DNA from: Pedobacter caeni
GTDB taxonomy: Bacteria > Bacteroidota > Bacteroidia > Sphingobacteriales > Sphingobacteriaceae
Direction: 5' to 3'
NCBI RefSeq assembly: GCF_900129215.1
Contig: NZ_FQUQ01000002.1
Span: 1,633,397 to 1,697,396 of the forward strand
DNA: 64,000 bases
Positions within the stretch are counted from its first letter, which is position 1, and the number at the start of each line of letters is the position of its first letter. Below the pieces are notes generated by a model. It ran no database searches and had not been told where the DNA came from. It saw only the letters and a list, made by a program, of their open reading frames with translations. The position numbers were made by a program, and so were the translations under genes. Positions 26,188 through 34,657 of the stretch are shown in pieces.

Positions 26188-26357
26188 GATATAAATATGG
26201 TGTTAAAATCTGAAGACTCTTTGAAGTTCTCTATAAGTTATGATAGGTATTGACTTAAAATTGATTTAGATCAATACTGAATTGTTCAAAGATGGAAGAG
26301 AATCTTCCAGGTCGCTGTACCTTTATGTTCAATGTCCATCAAGTACCTGATCAGATT

Positions 26358-27137
26358 ATGTTAGAATTACCTTATTTAGAAGTTTGTGCCGAAATGTTTG
26401 AGCGGAAGTTCAAAAATAGGGTGCTGCTAAGGCTGGATATTCCGCATAAGAAATATATAAATGTTTCGATTACGGAGCTGACGGATAGTTTGATTGGAAA
26501 AGATTTAAAAAAAGTATGGCGTGAAGGTCTTTCTCTGTACTTTCAATTTAGGAATCATGCTGTTCTGGAAATGTGTTTATCGGCTTCTGCAGAATTGTTT
26601 GTGGTTGCATTAGATCAGGAAGATAAAGCTGGTTTAATGGATTTTTATTTTAGTGGAGGGCAAATTCTATCTGTTAAAGATATTCAGCATTTGTGTAAGT
26701 TTCGTTTGAACCCTATACATACGGCCGTTCCGGATGTGTTGAGTAAGGATATTACTGTTGAGTACTTAGTCGATCTATTTACTAATCGTTCAGAAGAAAT
26801 TAAATACGTTTTGACGGATCAGAGATTGATTAGAGGAATCGGAGATGCTTATGCTGATGAAATTCTTTGGTATGCAGAAATCTCACCTTTTTCTATAGCA
26901 GGTAAAATTCCTTTGGATAGGATAAAAGTACTCCATAAAACAATTAAGTATGTTTTATTAGATGCCATCAAAGAAGCAAGAAAGATAACCTCTTGGAAAT
27001 TTATTGAAGCAGGGGCTGATTTGTTGATGATTCACAATCCGGATAAAAAGGATAGTCCAACCAGATGGACTATTAAAATGAAAGTTATATTGGGCATAAA
27101 GACATATTATACGGATGAACAGCACCTATATGTATAG
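26358..27137 (+). CDS. Fpg/Nei-like protein lacking the zinc finger
   Basis: About 259 aa if started at ATG 26358 (MLELPYLEV), which aligns with the Fpg N-terminus MPELPEVE; an upstream ATG at 26292 would add 22 residues. The fold is the formamidopyrimidine-DNA glycosylase type: N-terminal beta sandwich, then the H2TH helices LTDQRLIRGIGDAYADEILW and YAEISPFSIAGKIP. The usual catalytic Pro2 is Leu; Glu3 is kept. The C-terminal four-cysteine zinc finger is missing, replaced by the tail LMIHNPDKKDSPTRWTIKMK and YYTDEQHLYV. A Bacteroidota subfamily without the finger exists with similar HN..KK.SPT and YTDEQ motifs. Activity as a base-excision enzyme is therefore doubtful. Confidence 0.82.
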   Translation: MLELPYLEVCAEMFERKFKNRVLLRLDIPHKKYINVSITELTDSLIGKDLKKVWREGLSLYFQFRNHAVLEMCLSASAELFVVALDQEDKAGLMDFYFSGGQILSVKDIQHLCKFRLNPIHTAVPDVLSKDITVEYLVDLFTNRSEEIKYVLTDQRLIRGIGDAYADEILWYAEISPFSIAGKIPLDRIKVLHKTIKYVLLDAIKEARKITSWKFIEAGADLLMIHNPDKKDSPTRWTIKMKVILGIKTYYTDEQHLYV

Positions 27138-27223
27138 CGAGGTAATTTCTTTTTATCTAAGAAGTGTTTTAGGGTTATTTTAAATGTACTTATAACAAGG
27201 TGTTGAAACGGAATGTATTTTGT

Positions 27224-27322
27224 TTAGATATTCTTCCATGCGATTATTTGATTTAAGTCTTCAGGCCATTCTATCTTATTGAGTTGTTGACTGAACTGTG
27301 AGAAACCTAAGTACTTAGCAAA
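27224..27322 (-). pseudogene. Short C-terminal coding remnant
   Basis: Minus-strand frame of 32 codons bounded by stops (27323-27325 upstream, 27224-27226 at the end) that reads like real protein: FAKYLGFSQFSQQLNKIEWP, then EDLNQIIAWKNI. No start codon. It lies just left of the island's tRNA-like tail and looks like the last piece of a decayed gene. Family unknown. Confidence 0.35.
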
Positions 27323-27472
27323 TTATGACATTTTTATTTAAAGTTTATTTTGCTGGACGACATCAAAAACCTATCTTTGAGACACCAAATAAGCAGTTGT
27401 TTATACTTTACTATTGGACGATAGTTATACAAGTTGATAAAATGGTTTATGCTGATTTGATTTGAAATGAAT

Positions 27473-27502
27473 TATGCCCTAATCTACACCCTGATGTTTC
27501 AG
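27473..27502 (+). repeat. 30-bp direct repeat, copy 1
   Basis: TATGCCCTAATCTACACCCT then GATGTTTCAG. It is 27/30 identical to the copy 195 bp downstream. The pair brackets the tRNA-like tail and terminator, suggesting remnants left by insertion or excision of an integrative element. Confidence 0.6.
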
Positions 27503-27546
27503 GAGGATGTAAGTGGTTGAAAATAAGATATTTAAAACGTCGGTAC

Positions 27547-27566
27547 GGCATCCTGCCACCCCGACG
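27547..27566 (+). other. tRNA 3'-end-like remnant (possible att site)
   Basis: GGCATCCTGCCACCCCGACG matches the T-arm and acceptor end typical of tRNAs with a CGGGGTG acceptor stem (tRNA-Pro among them). No 5' half is present, so this is only a tail. Integrative elements that use tRNA genes leave such duplicated 3' ends. A strong terminator follows 23 bp downstream, as after real tRNAs. Confidence 0.45.
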
Positions 27567-27589
27567 ATATAGATATCAAATTCTATCAA

Positions 27590-27624
27590 AAACCCTCTAA
27601 ATGTCACAGTCTAGAGGGTTTTTT
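27590..27624 (+). terminator. Rho-independent terminator
   Basis: Stem AAACCCTCTA / TAGAGGGTTT around the loop, followed by a T run (TTTTTTCGTTTT). It is preceded by the tRNA-like tail. Confidence 0.75.
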
Positions 27625-27667
27625 CGTTTTAGTCATATCAAAGAAAAACAAGGAATGTTAAGGTTTT

Positions 27668-27697
27668 TATGCCCTATTCTACACCCTGTTTTTTCAG
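27668..27697 (+). repeat. 30-bp direct repeat, copy 2
   Basis: TATGCCCTATTCTACACCCT then GTTTTTTCAG. Second copy of the repeat at 27473-27502. The rest of the gap up to the epimerase gene (27698-27972) holds no recognisable gene, only the hairpin at 27887. Confidence 0.6.
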
Positions 27698-27886
27698 CTA
27701 TAATTGTCCTTCAAAAAAAGTAAAAATGACTACTTGAGTTTTTTGTTTTACCGCCTTTTTTAATCATTTACGATACTTTCGCCCATGTAGTCCGTTGTTA
27801 CGATAAAGTCTCCGATGCGATCTTAAATATATCTTGTTCCATATTAAATTCTAAAATTGACTTATACTGTTAAGCGTATAGCTATA

Positions 27887-27914
27887 CCTTGCTTTGGAAT
27901 GAACTAAAGCAAGG
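27887..27914. terminator. Hairpin downstream of the epimerase gene
   Basis: Perfect 9-bp inverted repeat CCTTGCTTT ... AAAGCAAGG with a 10-base loop, 59 bp beyond the stop of the minus-strand epimerase gene. It has no T run, so a terminator role is possible but unproven. Confidence 0.4.
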
Positions 27915-27972
27915 CGTAGAAATGGGATCAAAAGCGCCCCGGATTTATTGCATTTAGTGCAATGATGTGTTT

Positions 27973-28884
27973 TCAATTAGAAGCTATTTCTTGCAACAGG
28001 TTATCATATTTAGGATGCCATCCCAATTCTTTCCTGGCTCGGTCAGAATTGACGAGAATATTTGAACCTAATCCAAAATGTGCCATTATTGGCCCCCAGA
28101 GCGCAATGGCATCCTCTATTGAAAGCTGTTGAATAGTGTCCTGTTTATATCCTAACCGAGAAATAATTGAATAGCCTATTTCCAAGAATGAAACTGTTCC
28201 ATTTTCAGCAAAGAAGAAACTTCCCGAATTAGCTTTTTCAATAGCCAGCACATATAAATCTGTTAAATCATCAATATGCACGTTCGAAGTAAGGTTTGCT
28301 CCCGAACCTATAAGAACAACATTTTTATTTTTTTCTGCTGCTTTGATAAGTGCTGGAACTTGAGAAGAGTCCTTTTTTATCCCTTTCCCAATGCCATAAA
28401 CTAAGGTAGGACAGATAACGACGGTATAAACGCCTTTTTTACTATAGCTAATGACTTCCTTATCAATAACCACTCGTCCCATTCGTTCTAATAGCGGAAA
28501 TTGGGGAATGTCATCATAGATTTCTGTACCGGGATATTTCCCTTCCGCCTTATCTCCGACAATCCCCCCTCCCGATGTATGTATATACATCTTATCAGTT
28601 CCCTCTAAAGCTTTTAAGATGAAAGCAATTAGGAAAGTGTCGTCTGAATCGGCAGCGTTGATTACGATCTCTACTTTTTGTAAAATGGTATAACCTTCTG
28701 GGTTACCATCAAGCTTTGTATGTACGGGTTTTACACCTAAATTCTTTACACTTTCGATATCGTCTGCATGTCTGACCAAACCATAAACCCTGAAGCCTTT
28801 TTCTAATAATTTCACTGCAATTGATCCACCAACATATCCTGTAACTCCAATTATAAATACACTCTTTGTGTTAAAACTATTCAT
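27973..28884 (-). CDS. NAD(P)-dependent epimerase/dehydratase (atypical SDR)
   Basis: 303-aa Rossmann-fold oxidoreductase. The N-terminal nucleotide site is VFIIGVTGYVGGSIAVKLLE (GxxGxxG), followed by YGLVRHADD. A YIHTSGGGIVGD strand carries the usual catalytic Ser/Thr position, but the YxxxK motif is not clearly present (atypical SDR). The C-terminus has VHIDDLTDLYVLAIEKA and a sugar-epimerase-like end. It may act on a nucleotide sugar or a small metabolite. It lies in the AT-rich island, with the AraC gene next on the same strand but 577 bp away. Confidence 0.82.
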   Translation of the reverse strand: MNSFNTKSVFIIGVTGYVGGSIAVKLLEKGFRVYGLVRHADDIESVKNLGVKPVHTKLDGNPEGYTILQKVEIVINAADSDDTFLIAFILKALEGTDKMYIHTSGGGIVGDKAEGKYPGTEIYDDIPQFPLLERMGRVVIDKEVISYSKKGVYTVVICPTLVYGIGKGIKKDSSQVPALIKAAEKNKNVVLIGSGANLTSNVHIDDLTDLYVLAIEKANSGSFFFAENGTVSFLEIGYSIISRLGYKQDTIQQLSIEDAIALWGPIMAHFGLGSNILVNSDRARKELGWHPKYDNLLQEIASN

Positions 28885-29123
28885 TATGTAATATTTAAGA
28901 TAAACTTATATCTATTTAATAAGCAAACTATTCTATTTAAAATCTCCGCCATTCTAAATGCCAATATTAGCCTGTGCTTTACGATTTTCTTTTTCAGAAG
29001 GAAACAACTATAGAAAACGAATCAACTATTTTAATACTTTATCAAAAAAGAGGGGCTTATTGAATCAATTTTTAAAGTTGATTACAAATTTACAGAAGTA
29101 GTACCTCCTCTAAATTGACATAT

Positions 29124-29154
29124 TTTGGGGGGTTACATTCAATTTGTAATTTTG
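29124..29154 (+). promoter_or_regulatory. Bacteroidota-type promoter without a downstream gene
   Basis: TTTG (29124-29127), a 19-bp spacer, and TAATTTTG (29147-29154) match the -33/-7 consensus of Bacteroidota exactly. It points to the right, but the next plus-strand gene starts at 30647. The DNA right after it (AAATTCAATTTCAAGAT) resembles the sequence after TATTTTTG at 30440, upstream of the acetyltransferase. Possibly the promoter of a lost gene. The rest of the gap 28885-29461 has no other feature apart from the AraC fragment. Confidence 0.45.
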
Positions 29155-29155
29155 C

Positions 29156-29250
29156 GGTGTTAAATTCAATTTCAAGATGTAAAATTTTACCGTGCGTTGT
29201 TGATTAGCATGCTTTGACAAAAGAGGATATAAATCATCTACAATTTTTAG
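29156..29250 (-). pseudogene. Fragment of a second AraC-type gene
   Basis: About 95 bp of antisense sequence closely matches 29679-29773 inside the intact AraC gene (for instance GTAAAATTTTACCGTGCGTT is shared exactly). On the minus strand it encodes LLSKHANQQRTVKFYILKLN, against LLSKHASQQRTVKFYAQKLN in the intact copy. It is therefore a diverged, truncated duplicate of the HTH region. Confidence 0.7.
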
Positions 29251-29461
29251 TTTTAATTCTGAATAAAGTATGTAATAATCCCTTCCGTCTTTTTTGAAGG
29301 ATCAAGATTGTACAGTTTATAGACATTATCCAAAGTTATAAATAGAGCGATATTCACATGTCGGAAAAAAAGCACATCTCAAGCAAGTGTTATTGAGACG
29401 TTACTTTACAAATTGTATGTAAAAAGAAATGTTTGGCCATAACTAGTAGTATAGTCAAATT

Positions 29462-30334
29462 CTAACCATCCCGAAATTTTTTTGGCGAAAGACCTGTATT
29501 CCTTTTAAAGTATCTGCAAAACGAACTTACATCTGTGAAATGAAATTCATTGCTGATTTCCTTAATTGATGAATTTGATATTTTTAATGTTGATTTGGCT
29601 CGTATTGTAAATACATGGTCAATCCATTGAAGCACAGATTTTCCGGTTTCTTGCTTTACTAAAGTTGTTAGATATTGAGGTGTTAAATTCAATTTCTGGG
29701 CGTAAAATTTTACCGTGCGTTGTTGACTAGCGTGCTTTGACAAAAGTGCATATAAATCATCAATAATTTCTTGCGTACGACTGATAGAACAATTCATGCT
29801 TTGTGATAAGCCGGGAAATTCTTCTGAAATGGAAGTAATGAGTGCAAATGTAAAGTAGCGCAAAATTTCATCTTTTTTTGAACTCTTACTATTAAGATAA
29901 TACTTACGCATGAAATTAATGAATTCTTGTTGCAAAATTAGCTCTTCTTTTTTCAATTGAATCACAGGCTGCCAGCGGAGTTGGTCGCTGGTGATGAATT
30001 CTCTCAAGGTTGGGAAGGCACTTATGTAGTCTAAGGAAAGTCCGATTGTAAGCATTTCACTATTTTTGCTAAACTTCTGAATGTCAATCATCAGTTGGGG
30101 TAGCATTACAACGACATCGCCTTTGTTAACATCATGTTCTAAAAAATGGATACGCGCTCTTACTGTACCTGTCAATACAAAACTCAATAATAATCCGTCA
30201 AACTGGTGTCTAAAACCTAAGAGTTCCTGAATCGAATGATTATTGTGATGCATAATGAACATTCCTCCTGATTTTAGTGAATGGTCAATTTTATAAAGCG
30301 TGTAAACATCATCTAAGGTCAATAATGATTTCAT
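29462..30334 (-). CDS. AraC-family transcriptional regulator
   Basis: 290-aa soluble regulator. The N-terminal ~175 residues form a cupin-like sensing domain (SGGMFIMHHNNHSIQELLGF; VRARIHFLEHDVNKGDVVVM). The C-terminal AraC/XylS domain has RTVKFYAQKLNLTPQYLTTL, VKQETGKSVLQWIDHVFTIR, IKEISNEFHFTDVSSFCRYF and KRNTGLSPKKF. AraC members of this type usually control a neighbouring enzyme gene; candidates are the epimerase at 27973 or the acetyltransferase reading away at 30647. A 14-bp inverted repeat lies between it and that gene. Confidence 0.92.
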   Translation of the reverse strand: MKSLLTLDDVYTLYKIDHSLKSGGMFIMHHNNHSIQELLGFRHQFDGLLLSFVLTGTVRARIHFLEHDVNKGDVVVMLPQLMIDIQKFSKNSEMLTIGLSLDYISAFPTLREFITSDQLRWQPVIQLKKEELILQQEFINFMRKYYLNSKSSKKDEILRYFTFALITSISEEFPGLSQSMNCSISRTQEIIDDLYALLSKHASQQRTVKFYAQKLNLTPQYLTTLVKQETGKSVLQWIDHVFTIRAKSTLKISNSSIKEISNEFHFTDVSSFCRYFKRNTGLSPKKFRDG

Positions 30335-30417
30335 TATCTATTATTAAAATTAAGGTTTAAAATTAGCAACAAATCATGAGATATTACAAATTGTATATAA
30401 TGCCCAAGGTAATGGAT

Positions 30418-30465
30418 ATTGAATTTGATTGAATAGGCATATTTTTGCAAGCAGTCAAATTCAAT
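30418..30465. promoter_or_regulatory. Inverted repeat between the AraC and acetyltransferase genes
   Basis: ATTGAATTTGATTG (30418-30431) and CAGTCAAATTCAAT (30452-30465) pair at 13 of 14 positions with a 20-bp loop. A TATTTTTG box (30440-30447) lies inside. Its place in the 312-bp gap between divergent genes suggests an operator. The rest of the gap (30466-30646) carries only a weak 53-64 codon frame that I do not accept as a gene. Confidence 0.45.
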
Positions 30466-30646
30466 AATTTCAAGATAATGAAATCATATTATCCAATCAG
30501 TCTTAAGAATAGTTTGAGATCATTTCAAGCGAAATGTTGTTGTCATCAGATCAAGTTTTACACGAGTAAATATAGCAGATTGGACGTCTTTTCGATAAAG
30601 GATTTTATTCGGAACGTGGATGCCATACTCATAGCCTAGAAAAGAA

Positions 30647-31555
30647 ATGAAAACAGAAAACATAAAAATAAAAGACAAAAATTACACCTTATTTATACAA
30701 TATCAACATGATGAAAAACTTCGAATGGAGTTCAATCGAATGACTCAACATTTCTGGGAGTTTGATTTCGAAAACTATTATCAATCGGGCTTTTGGGGAG
30801 ATAACTGCATTTTATACTCTTTGTTTGTTAACGATAAAATTGTGTCTCATATCACAGTAAGCTTGTTCGAAAAAGCAGAAAAAACATTGATGCAGCTGGG
30901 TACAGTGATGACGGATGAGAATCATCAGAAACAGGGTTTGAACCGGTTTTTAATGGAACGTATTTCGGTTGATTTCAAAGACAAAATAGAAGGTACTTTT
31001 TTGTTTGCTAATGAAACTGTATTGGATTATTATCCAAAGTTCGGACTTATTCCTGTACCGGAATTCGAGCATTTTCAAATCAAAAGGAATACTGATTTTA
31101 TTCAAAAGTACAAAAAGCGGAAGTTGAATTTGGAAAATGGAAAAGATTTTAAACTGTTTGAACTGCTGGTAGAAAAAAACAATACCAATTCTAAATTTCA
31201 AACTAAAAACAAAGGCCTGAGTTTTTTTTACTGTTATGCCTATCCGCAAATGGGCTTTAAAGATGCCATTTATTTTATTGATGAATTAAATTGTGTCGTT
31301 GTAGCACAATTGGAACGACAAGTTCTACATATCGTTGAAATTTTTTCAGAAAGTGAAATGAAATTAGATGAGGTTATTGGTAGCTTTTCAGACTTTCCAT
31401 TTGAAGAGATTGTTTTAGATTTTACCCCGAAACAAACAACAGGATTTCAATCCAGAGACTACAAAGAAGATGATTTGCAACTTTTTGTTTCTAATGAATT
31501 ACAATTAGCATTTATAGAAGGTCAATTGCGTATAAATTCGTTAGCACATACTTAA
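30647..31555 (+). CDS. GNAT-family N-acetyltransferase
   Basis: 302-aa protein with a GNAT domain in the N-terminal half: YSLFVNDKIVSHITVSLFEK, then LMQLGTVMTDENHQKQGLNR and FLMERI, where motif A (here HQKQGLNRFL, in place of Q/RxxGxG/A) forms the acetyl-CoA site. Motif B is VLDYYPKFGLIPVPEF. The C-terminal ~110 residues are a second domain of unknown use. Substrate unknown. It lies in the island, divergent from the AraC regulator. Confidence 0.85.
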   Translation: MKTENIKIKDKNYTLFIQYQHDEKLRMEFNRMTQHFWEFDFENYYQSGFWGDNCILYSLFVNDKIVSHITVSLFEKAEKTLMQLGTVMTDENHQKQGLNRFLMERISVDFKDKIEGTFLFANETVLDYYPKFGLIPVPEFEHFQIKRNTDFIQKYKKRKLNLENGKDFKLFELLVEKNNTNSKFQTKNKGLSFFYCYAYPQMGFKDAIYFIDELNCVVVAQLERQVLHIVEIFSESEMKLDEVIGSFSDFPFEEIVLDFTPKQTTGFQSRDYKEDDLQLFVSNELQLAFIEGQLRINSLAHT

Positions 31556-31747
31556 AATTAGCATCCGCCAATTTAATTTTAGAAGTTTTAAAATCCATAA
31601 TTCGGGGCCTTAGAAGGTCAAAAAGGAATAAAACTATATAATGGAAGTACCGAATTGTTCTTGTGATTTTAGGTTAAGAAAATCACAAGAAATCTTAAAT
31701 GAAAATAATAAATCCACTTAAATAATAACACAAAATTTGCCAGAAAA

Positions 31748-33037
31748 ATGAAAAAAAAAATCAGACCACTTATAGTGCTCCTACTTTGCGTTACAGTTGC
31801 ATCTTCTTGCAGTAAGGACAATATTGATGTGCAGCCTAATGAAAATATTAATGCGCAGTCAACTCTAGTAGCGAAAGGCACCGAAACCTCAACAATACAT
31901 GCTATACAATTTTCGACCGAAGGACTACATAGTCTTGTACTAACAGCTTCCGGAGAAGTCTATGGTACCGGAGAGTTAAGCTATGGTGAAATGGGATTTG
32001 GATTTCAAAAAGATTTTGAAATAACTTACAAAGGGGGAGTAACAAATAATTATTATGCTCATAATTTTAAAAAACTAACTGATCCTTTAGCTATTAACAT
32101 AAAAAAAATAGCTGTGGGTAAAAATAGCTCGTATCTACTATCTAATGATGGTTCTTTATATGCGGCTGGAGATGGGGGAGATGGTCAGTTGGGATCAGGA
32201 ACACTTAAAGACAATACTGCTTTTACCAAAGTGAATTTTAATGGTGGTACAATCAAGGAGATCGTTGGTGGTAATTTCAATGCCTTCATTCTGACAACAT
32301 CGGGTAAAGTATTTGCAGCAGGTTTTAACGATTATGGTCAATTAGGTATGGGAGATGACGAAAATCATATCAATTTTGTCGCTGTCCGCAGCCTAGATGG
32401 GTACCAAATTGCAGAAATCTCTTGCGGAGGAAATCATACGCTTGTGCGCACTACAGATGGTAAACTTTTAGCTAGCGGTTCTGATCAATATGGGCAGCTG
32501 GGTGGTAAGGGGAAAAAGTTTAAGTTTACGGAAATTAAATTGCCAACAGGTGTAGCAGCAGCAGATTTAACGCAAGTAACCGCTGGTAGAGAAAGTAGTT
32601 TTATATTAACACGCTCTGGAGTACTTTATGCAGCAGGAAAAAATGAAGAAGGGCAGCTTGGAATCGGTTCAAACGGAGATACTAATAAAAAGGGATTTGT
32701 AAAGGTTACATCCGTGACTAGGGTCAAATTGATTCGCAGTTATCTTGGACACTCGGTAGCCTTGACCACCTCAGGTCAGTTATATGTGACGGGTGATAAT
32801 GAGTCCGGTCAACTAGGTTTGGGTGATAATATAAACCGTAATACCTTTCAGCATGTTACACTTCAAGGTAATACCATTTCAGGTATCACTGAAGGTGTCG
32901 AGTCTAATTCTACTATTGTAATTACTACACAAGGAGACTTTTTTGGTACAGGAAGAAATAGGTTTGGTAACTTGGGCTTAGGCCACCATAACGATATAAA
33001 CTTATTCCAAAAAATGCCTATAAATGTAAAACAGTAA
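31748..33037 (+). CDS. RCC1-repeat lipoprotein
   Basis: 429-aa exported lipoprotein: signal KKIRPLIVLLLCVTVASSC with a lipobox (ASSCS). The remainder is built from about seven RCC1-type blades of roughly 50 residues: GSLYAAGDGGDGQLGSGTLK, GKVFAAGFNDYGQLGMGDDE, GKLLASGSDQYGQLGGKGKK, GVLYAAGKNEEGQLGIGSNG and GQLYVTGDNESGQLGLGDNI. It should fold as one seven-bladed propeller on the cell surface. Propellers of this kind bind proteins or ligands; no catalytic residue is expected. It stands alone between its own hairpin terminator (33043) and the acetyltransferase. Confidence 0.9.
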   Translation: MKKKIRPLIVLLLCVTVASSCSKDNIDVQPNENINAQSTLVAKGTETSTIHAIQFSTEGLHSLVLTASGEVYGTGELSYGEMGFGFQKDFEITYKGGVTNNYYAHNFKKLTDPLAINIKKIAVGKNSSYLLSNDGSLYAAGDGGDGQLGSGTLKDNTAFTKVNFNGGTIKEIVGGNFNAFILTTSGKVFAAGFNDYGQLGMGDDENHINFVAVRSLDGYQIAEISCGGNHTLVRTTDGKLLASGSDQYGQLGGKGKKFKFTEIKLPTGVAAADLTQVTAGRESSFILTRSGVLYAAGKNEEGQLGIGSNGDTNKKGFVKVTSVTRVKLIRSYLGHSVALTTSGQLYVTGDNESGQLGLGDNINRNTFQHVTLQGNTISGITEGVESNSTIVITTQGDFFGTGRNRFGNLGLGHHNDINLFQKMPINVKQ

Positions 33038-33042
33038 ACTTT

Positions 33043-33076
33043 AAAGCCATATCAAAAATCACAATGATATGGCTTT
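33043..33076. terminator. Bidirectional hairpin terminator
   Basis: Perfect 11-bp stem AAAGCCATATC / GATATGGCTTT with a 12-base loop, 5 bp after the RCC1 stop, followed by AAAAATTT. Confidence 0.7.
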
Positions 33077-33357
33077 AAAAATTTAATAATAGCGATGAAT
33101 TTTTTGCTGTTTACCCGTGTTTTAGGTTGTATTGAATACGCGATAATATGTTCAGTTTGTAAAGATATATTTTAATATGTAAGATTTTTTAGAGGTAAAT
33201 AAAAGAGTATGGGGCAATAGAGTAGAAGTTCACATAAATTCAGCAATGTATGATATGGTAGCGATAAAAGTCAAATAGTGCGTTAAATACAGATAAATAG
33301 TGTCTTATAGCATTAGTACATTCTTGAAAAAACATAAAAACAAAAGCCTGAGAAGAT
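33077..33357. other. AT-rich gap without recognisable gene
   Basis: Between the terminator and the small acetyltransferase I see no coding text on either strand, no repeat and no clear promoter box. Confidence 0.5.
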
Positions 33358-33780
33358 ATGAATATAAAAGTAGCAGATACAATCGATCAAAAATCATATG
33401 CCAGAATTGCTGAATTACTCTTTGAATATAATTTAAGTAAAACACAAGAGTTTCAAAATGAAATTAATAAGTCTATTGAGATAATAATAAGAGATGAACA
33501 AAATGAAATAGTTGGCGGCCTGTATGGACGCTCAATTTGGGGAACATTAGAAATTAATAAATGTGTTGTTATACCCAAAAACAGAAACGAAGGAATTGGG
33601 CGAAAATTAATAATAGAGGCGGAAAAAGAGGCGAAAAATCGGAATTGCAGGTTTATCAGCTTGAACACATTTTCATTCCAGGCACCTGAATTTTATGAAA
33701 AACTTGGATTTGAAAAAATAGGAACCGAAACAGATTTTCCAAAAGGTTTGGAAAAACGATATTATCGTAAAAAGTTATAA
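33358..33780 (+). CDS. GNAT-family N-acetyltransferase
   Basis: 140-aa single-domain acetyltransferase. Motif A is INKCVVIPKNRNEGIGRKLI (RNEGIG, the acetyl-CoA pyrophosphate loop). It is followed by EAEKEAKNRNCRFISLNTFS and motif B FQAPEFYEKLGFEKIGTETD, then FPKGLEKRYYRKKL. The end resembles small GNAT proteins that acetylate aminoglycoside- or amine-type substrates, but the substrate cannot be fixed from sequence. Confidence 0.9.
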   Translation: MNIKVADTIDQKSYARIAELLFEYNLSKTQEFQNEINKSIEIIIRDEQNEIVGGLYGRSIWGTLEINKCVVIPKNRNEGIGRKLIIEAEKEAKNRNCRFISLNTFSFQAPEFYEKLGFEKIGTETDFPKGLEKRYYRKKL

Positions 33781-33929
33781 AAAACTATTATTAACTAACG
33801 TTTGATTGAGATTTACAAACTTGACAATATTTAAGAAAAATGAGGCTCCATATTTTTTGAGCTTCTTGAAGTGGCGTAACCACAAGAGAACATTTTACAA
33901 TTGCCATTACTCTTTAAAAACCTCATTAT

Positions 33930-34493
33930 ATGTTATATCAAGAAATAGCAACTAAGCTAGTCCAATTAGCAGAAAATGATTTATCTGTAAGACAGAAATT
34001 GCTAAATCAAGGAAAACTTTCTAAAGGCTACCATCCAGAAATGGAAGCTGTTCACCAAGCCAATAGTAAAGTGTTAAAAAAAATTATTTCTGAAATAGGG
34101 TATCCTACTATAAATAAGGTAGGACACAAGGCTAGTGACGCTGCTTGGCTTATCGTTCAGCATGCTATTGGCGAACCAGAGTTTATGCAAGAATGTTATT
34201 CTTTAATGTTAGAACAAAAGCAAGATATCGCTACAAAAAACATTGCATATTTATATGACCGAATCCAAGTGTATAGAAGTAAACCTCAAAAATATGGAAC
34301 ACAGATGATCAGTAAAGATGTACTTTTCCCTGTAGAAAATCCCTTAAAAATAAACATCTATCGATCAGAAGTTGGTTTACCAGAATTGTCTGAAAAGCAG
34401 ATCCAGCTCATTCCTGATTGTGATCAAATTCAGCTAATTGATAATCAAGACGAAGAATACAATCTCTGGAGGAAAAAAATAGGTTGGATATAA
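33930..34493 (+). CDS. DUF6624-like protein
   Basis: 187-aa soluble protein: VQLAENDLSVRQKLLNQGKL, HPEMEAVHQANSKVLKKII, EIGYPTINKVGHKASDAAWL, IVQHAIGEPEFMQECYSLML, and LYDRIQVYRSKPQKYGTQ. The pattern (DxxxR, GWPxxxxVGxxxAxAAWLIVQHA, YLxDRxxVxxGxxQxYGTQ) corresponds to DUF6624, whose role is not established; His and Asp residues are conserved and could bind metal. It lies in the island between the acetyltransferase and mobilization remnants. Confidence 0.8.
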   Translation: MLYQEIATKLVQLAENDLSVRQKLLNQGKLSKGYHPEMEAVHQANSKVLKKIISEIGYPTINKVGHKASDAAWLIVQHAIGEPEFMQECYSLMLEQKQDIATKNIAYLYDRIQVYRSKPQKYGTQMISKDVLFPVENPLKINIYRSEVGLPELSEKQIQLIPDCDQIQLIDNQDEEYNLWRKKIGWI

Positions 34494-34657
34494 TTCTTAA
34501 ACTAGAATTAACAAGGGGAGTTTTGTGTTTATGTTGTTCTTATTACTAATGGGGTATCTAGCTTAATCGTAAAATATCTTTGGGTACTACCTAAATAATC
34601 ACCAATTTAAAAACTTTTATAATCCAAATTTTGCTGTCATAACTTAAAATCACCTAT

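Noticed and set aside
27541..27566. Complete tRNA gene
   Set aside because: Only the 3' tail is present; no matching 5' acceptor strand, D arm or anticodon arm lies upstream.
30445..30639. Plus-strand frame of 64 codons before the acetyltransferase gene
   Set aside because: Composition is unlike protein, with three adjacent cysteines and no motif. It overlaps a likely operator.
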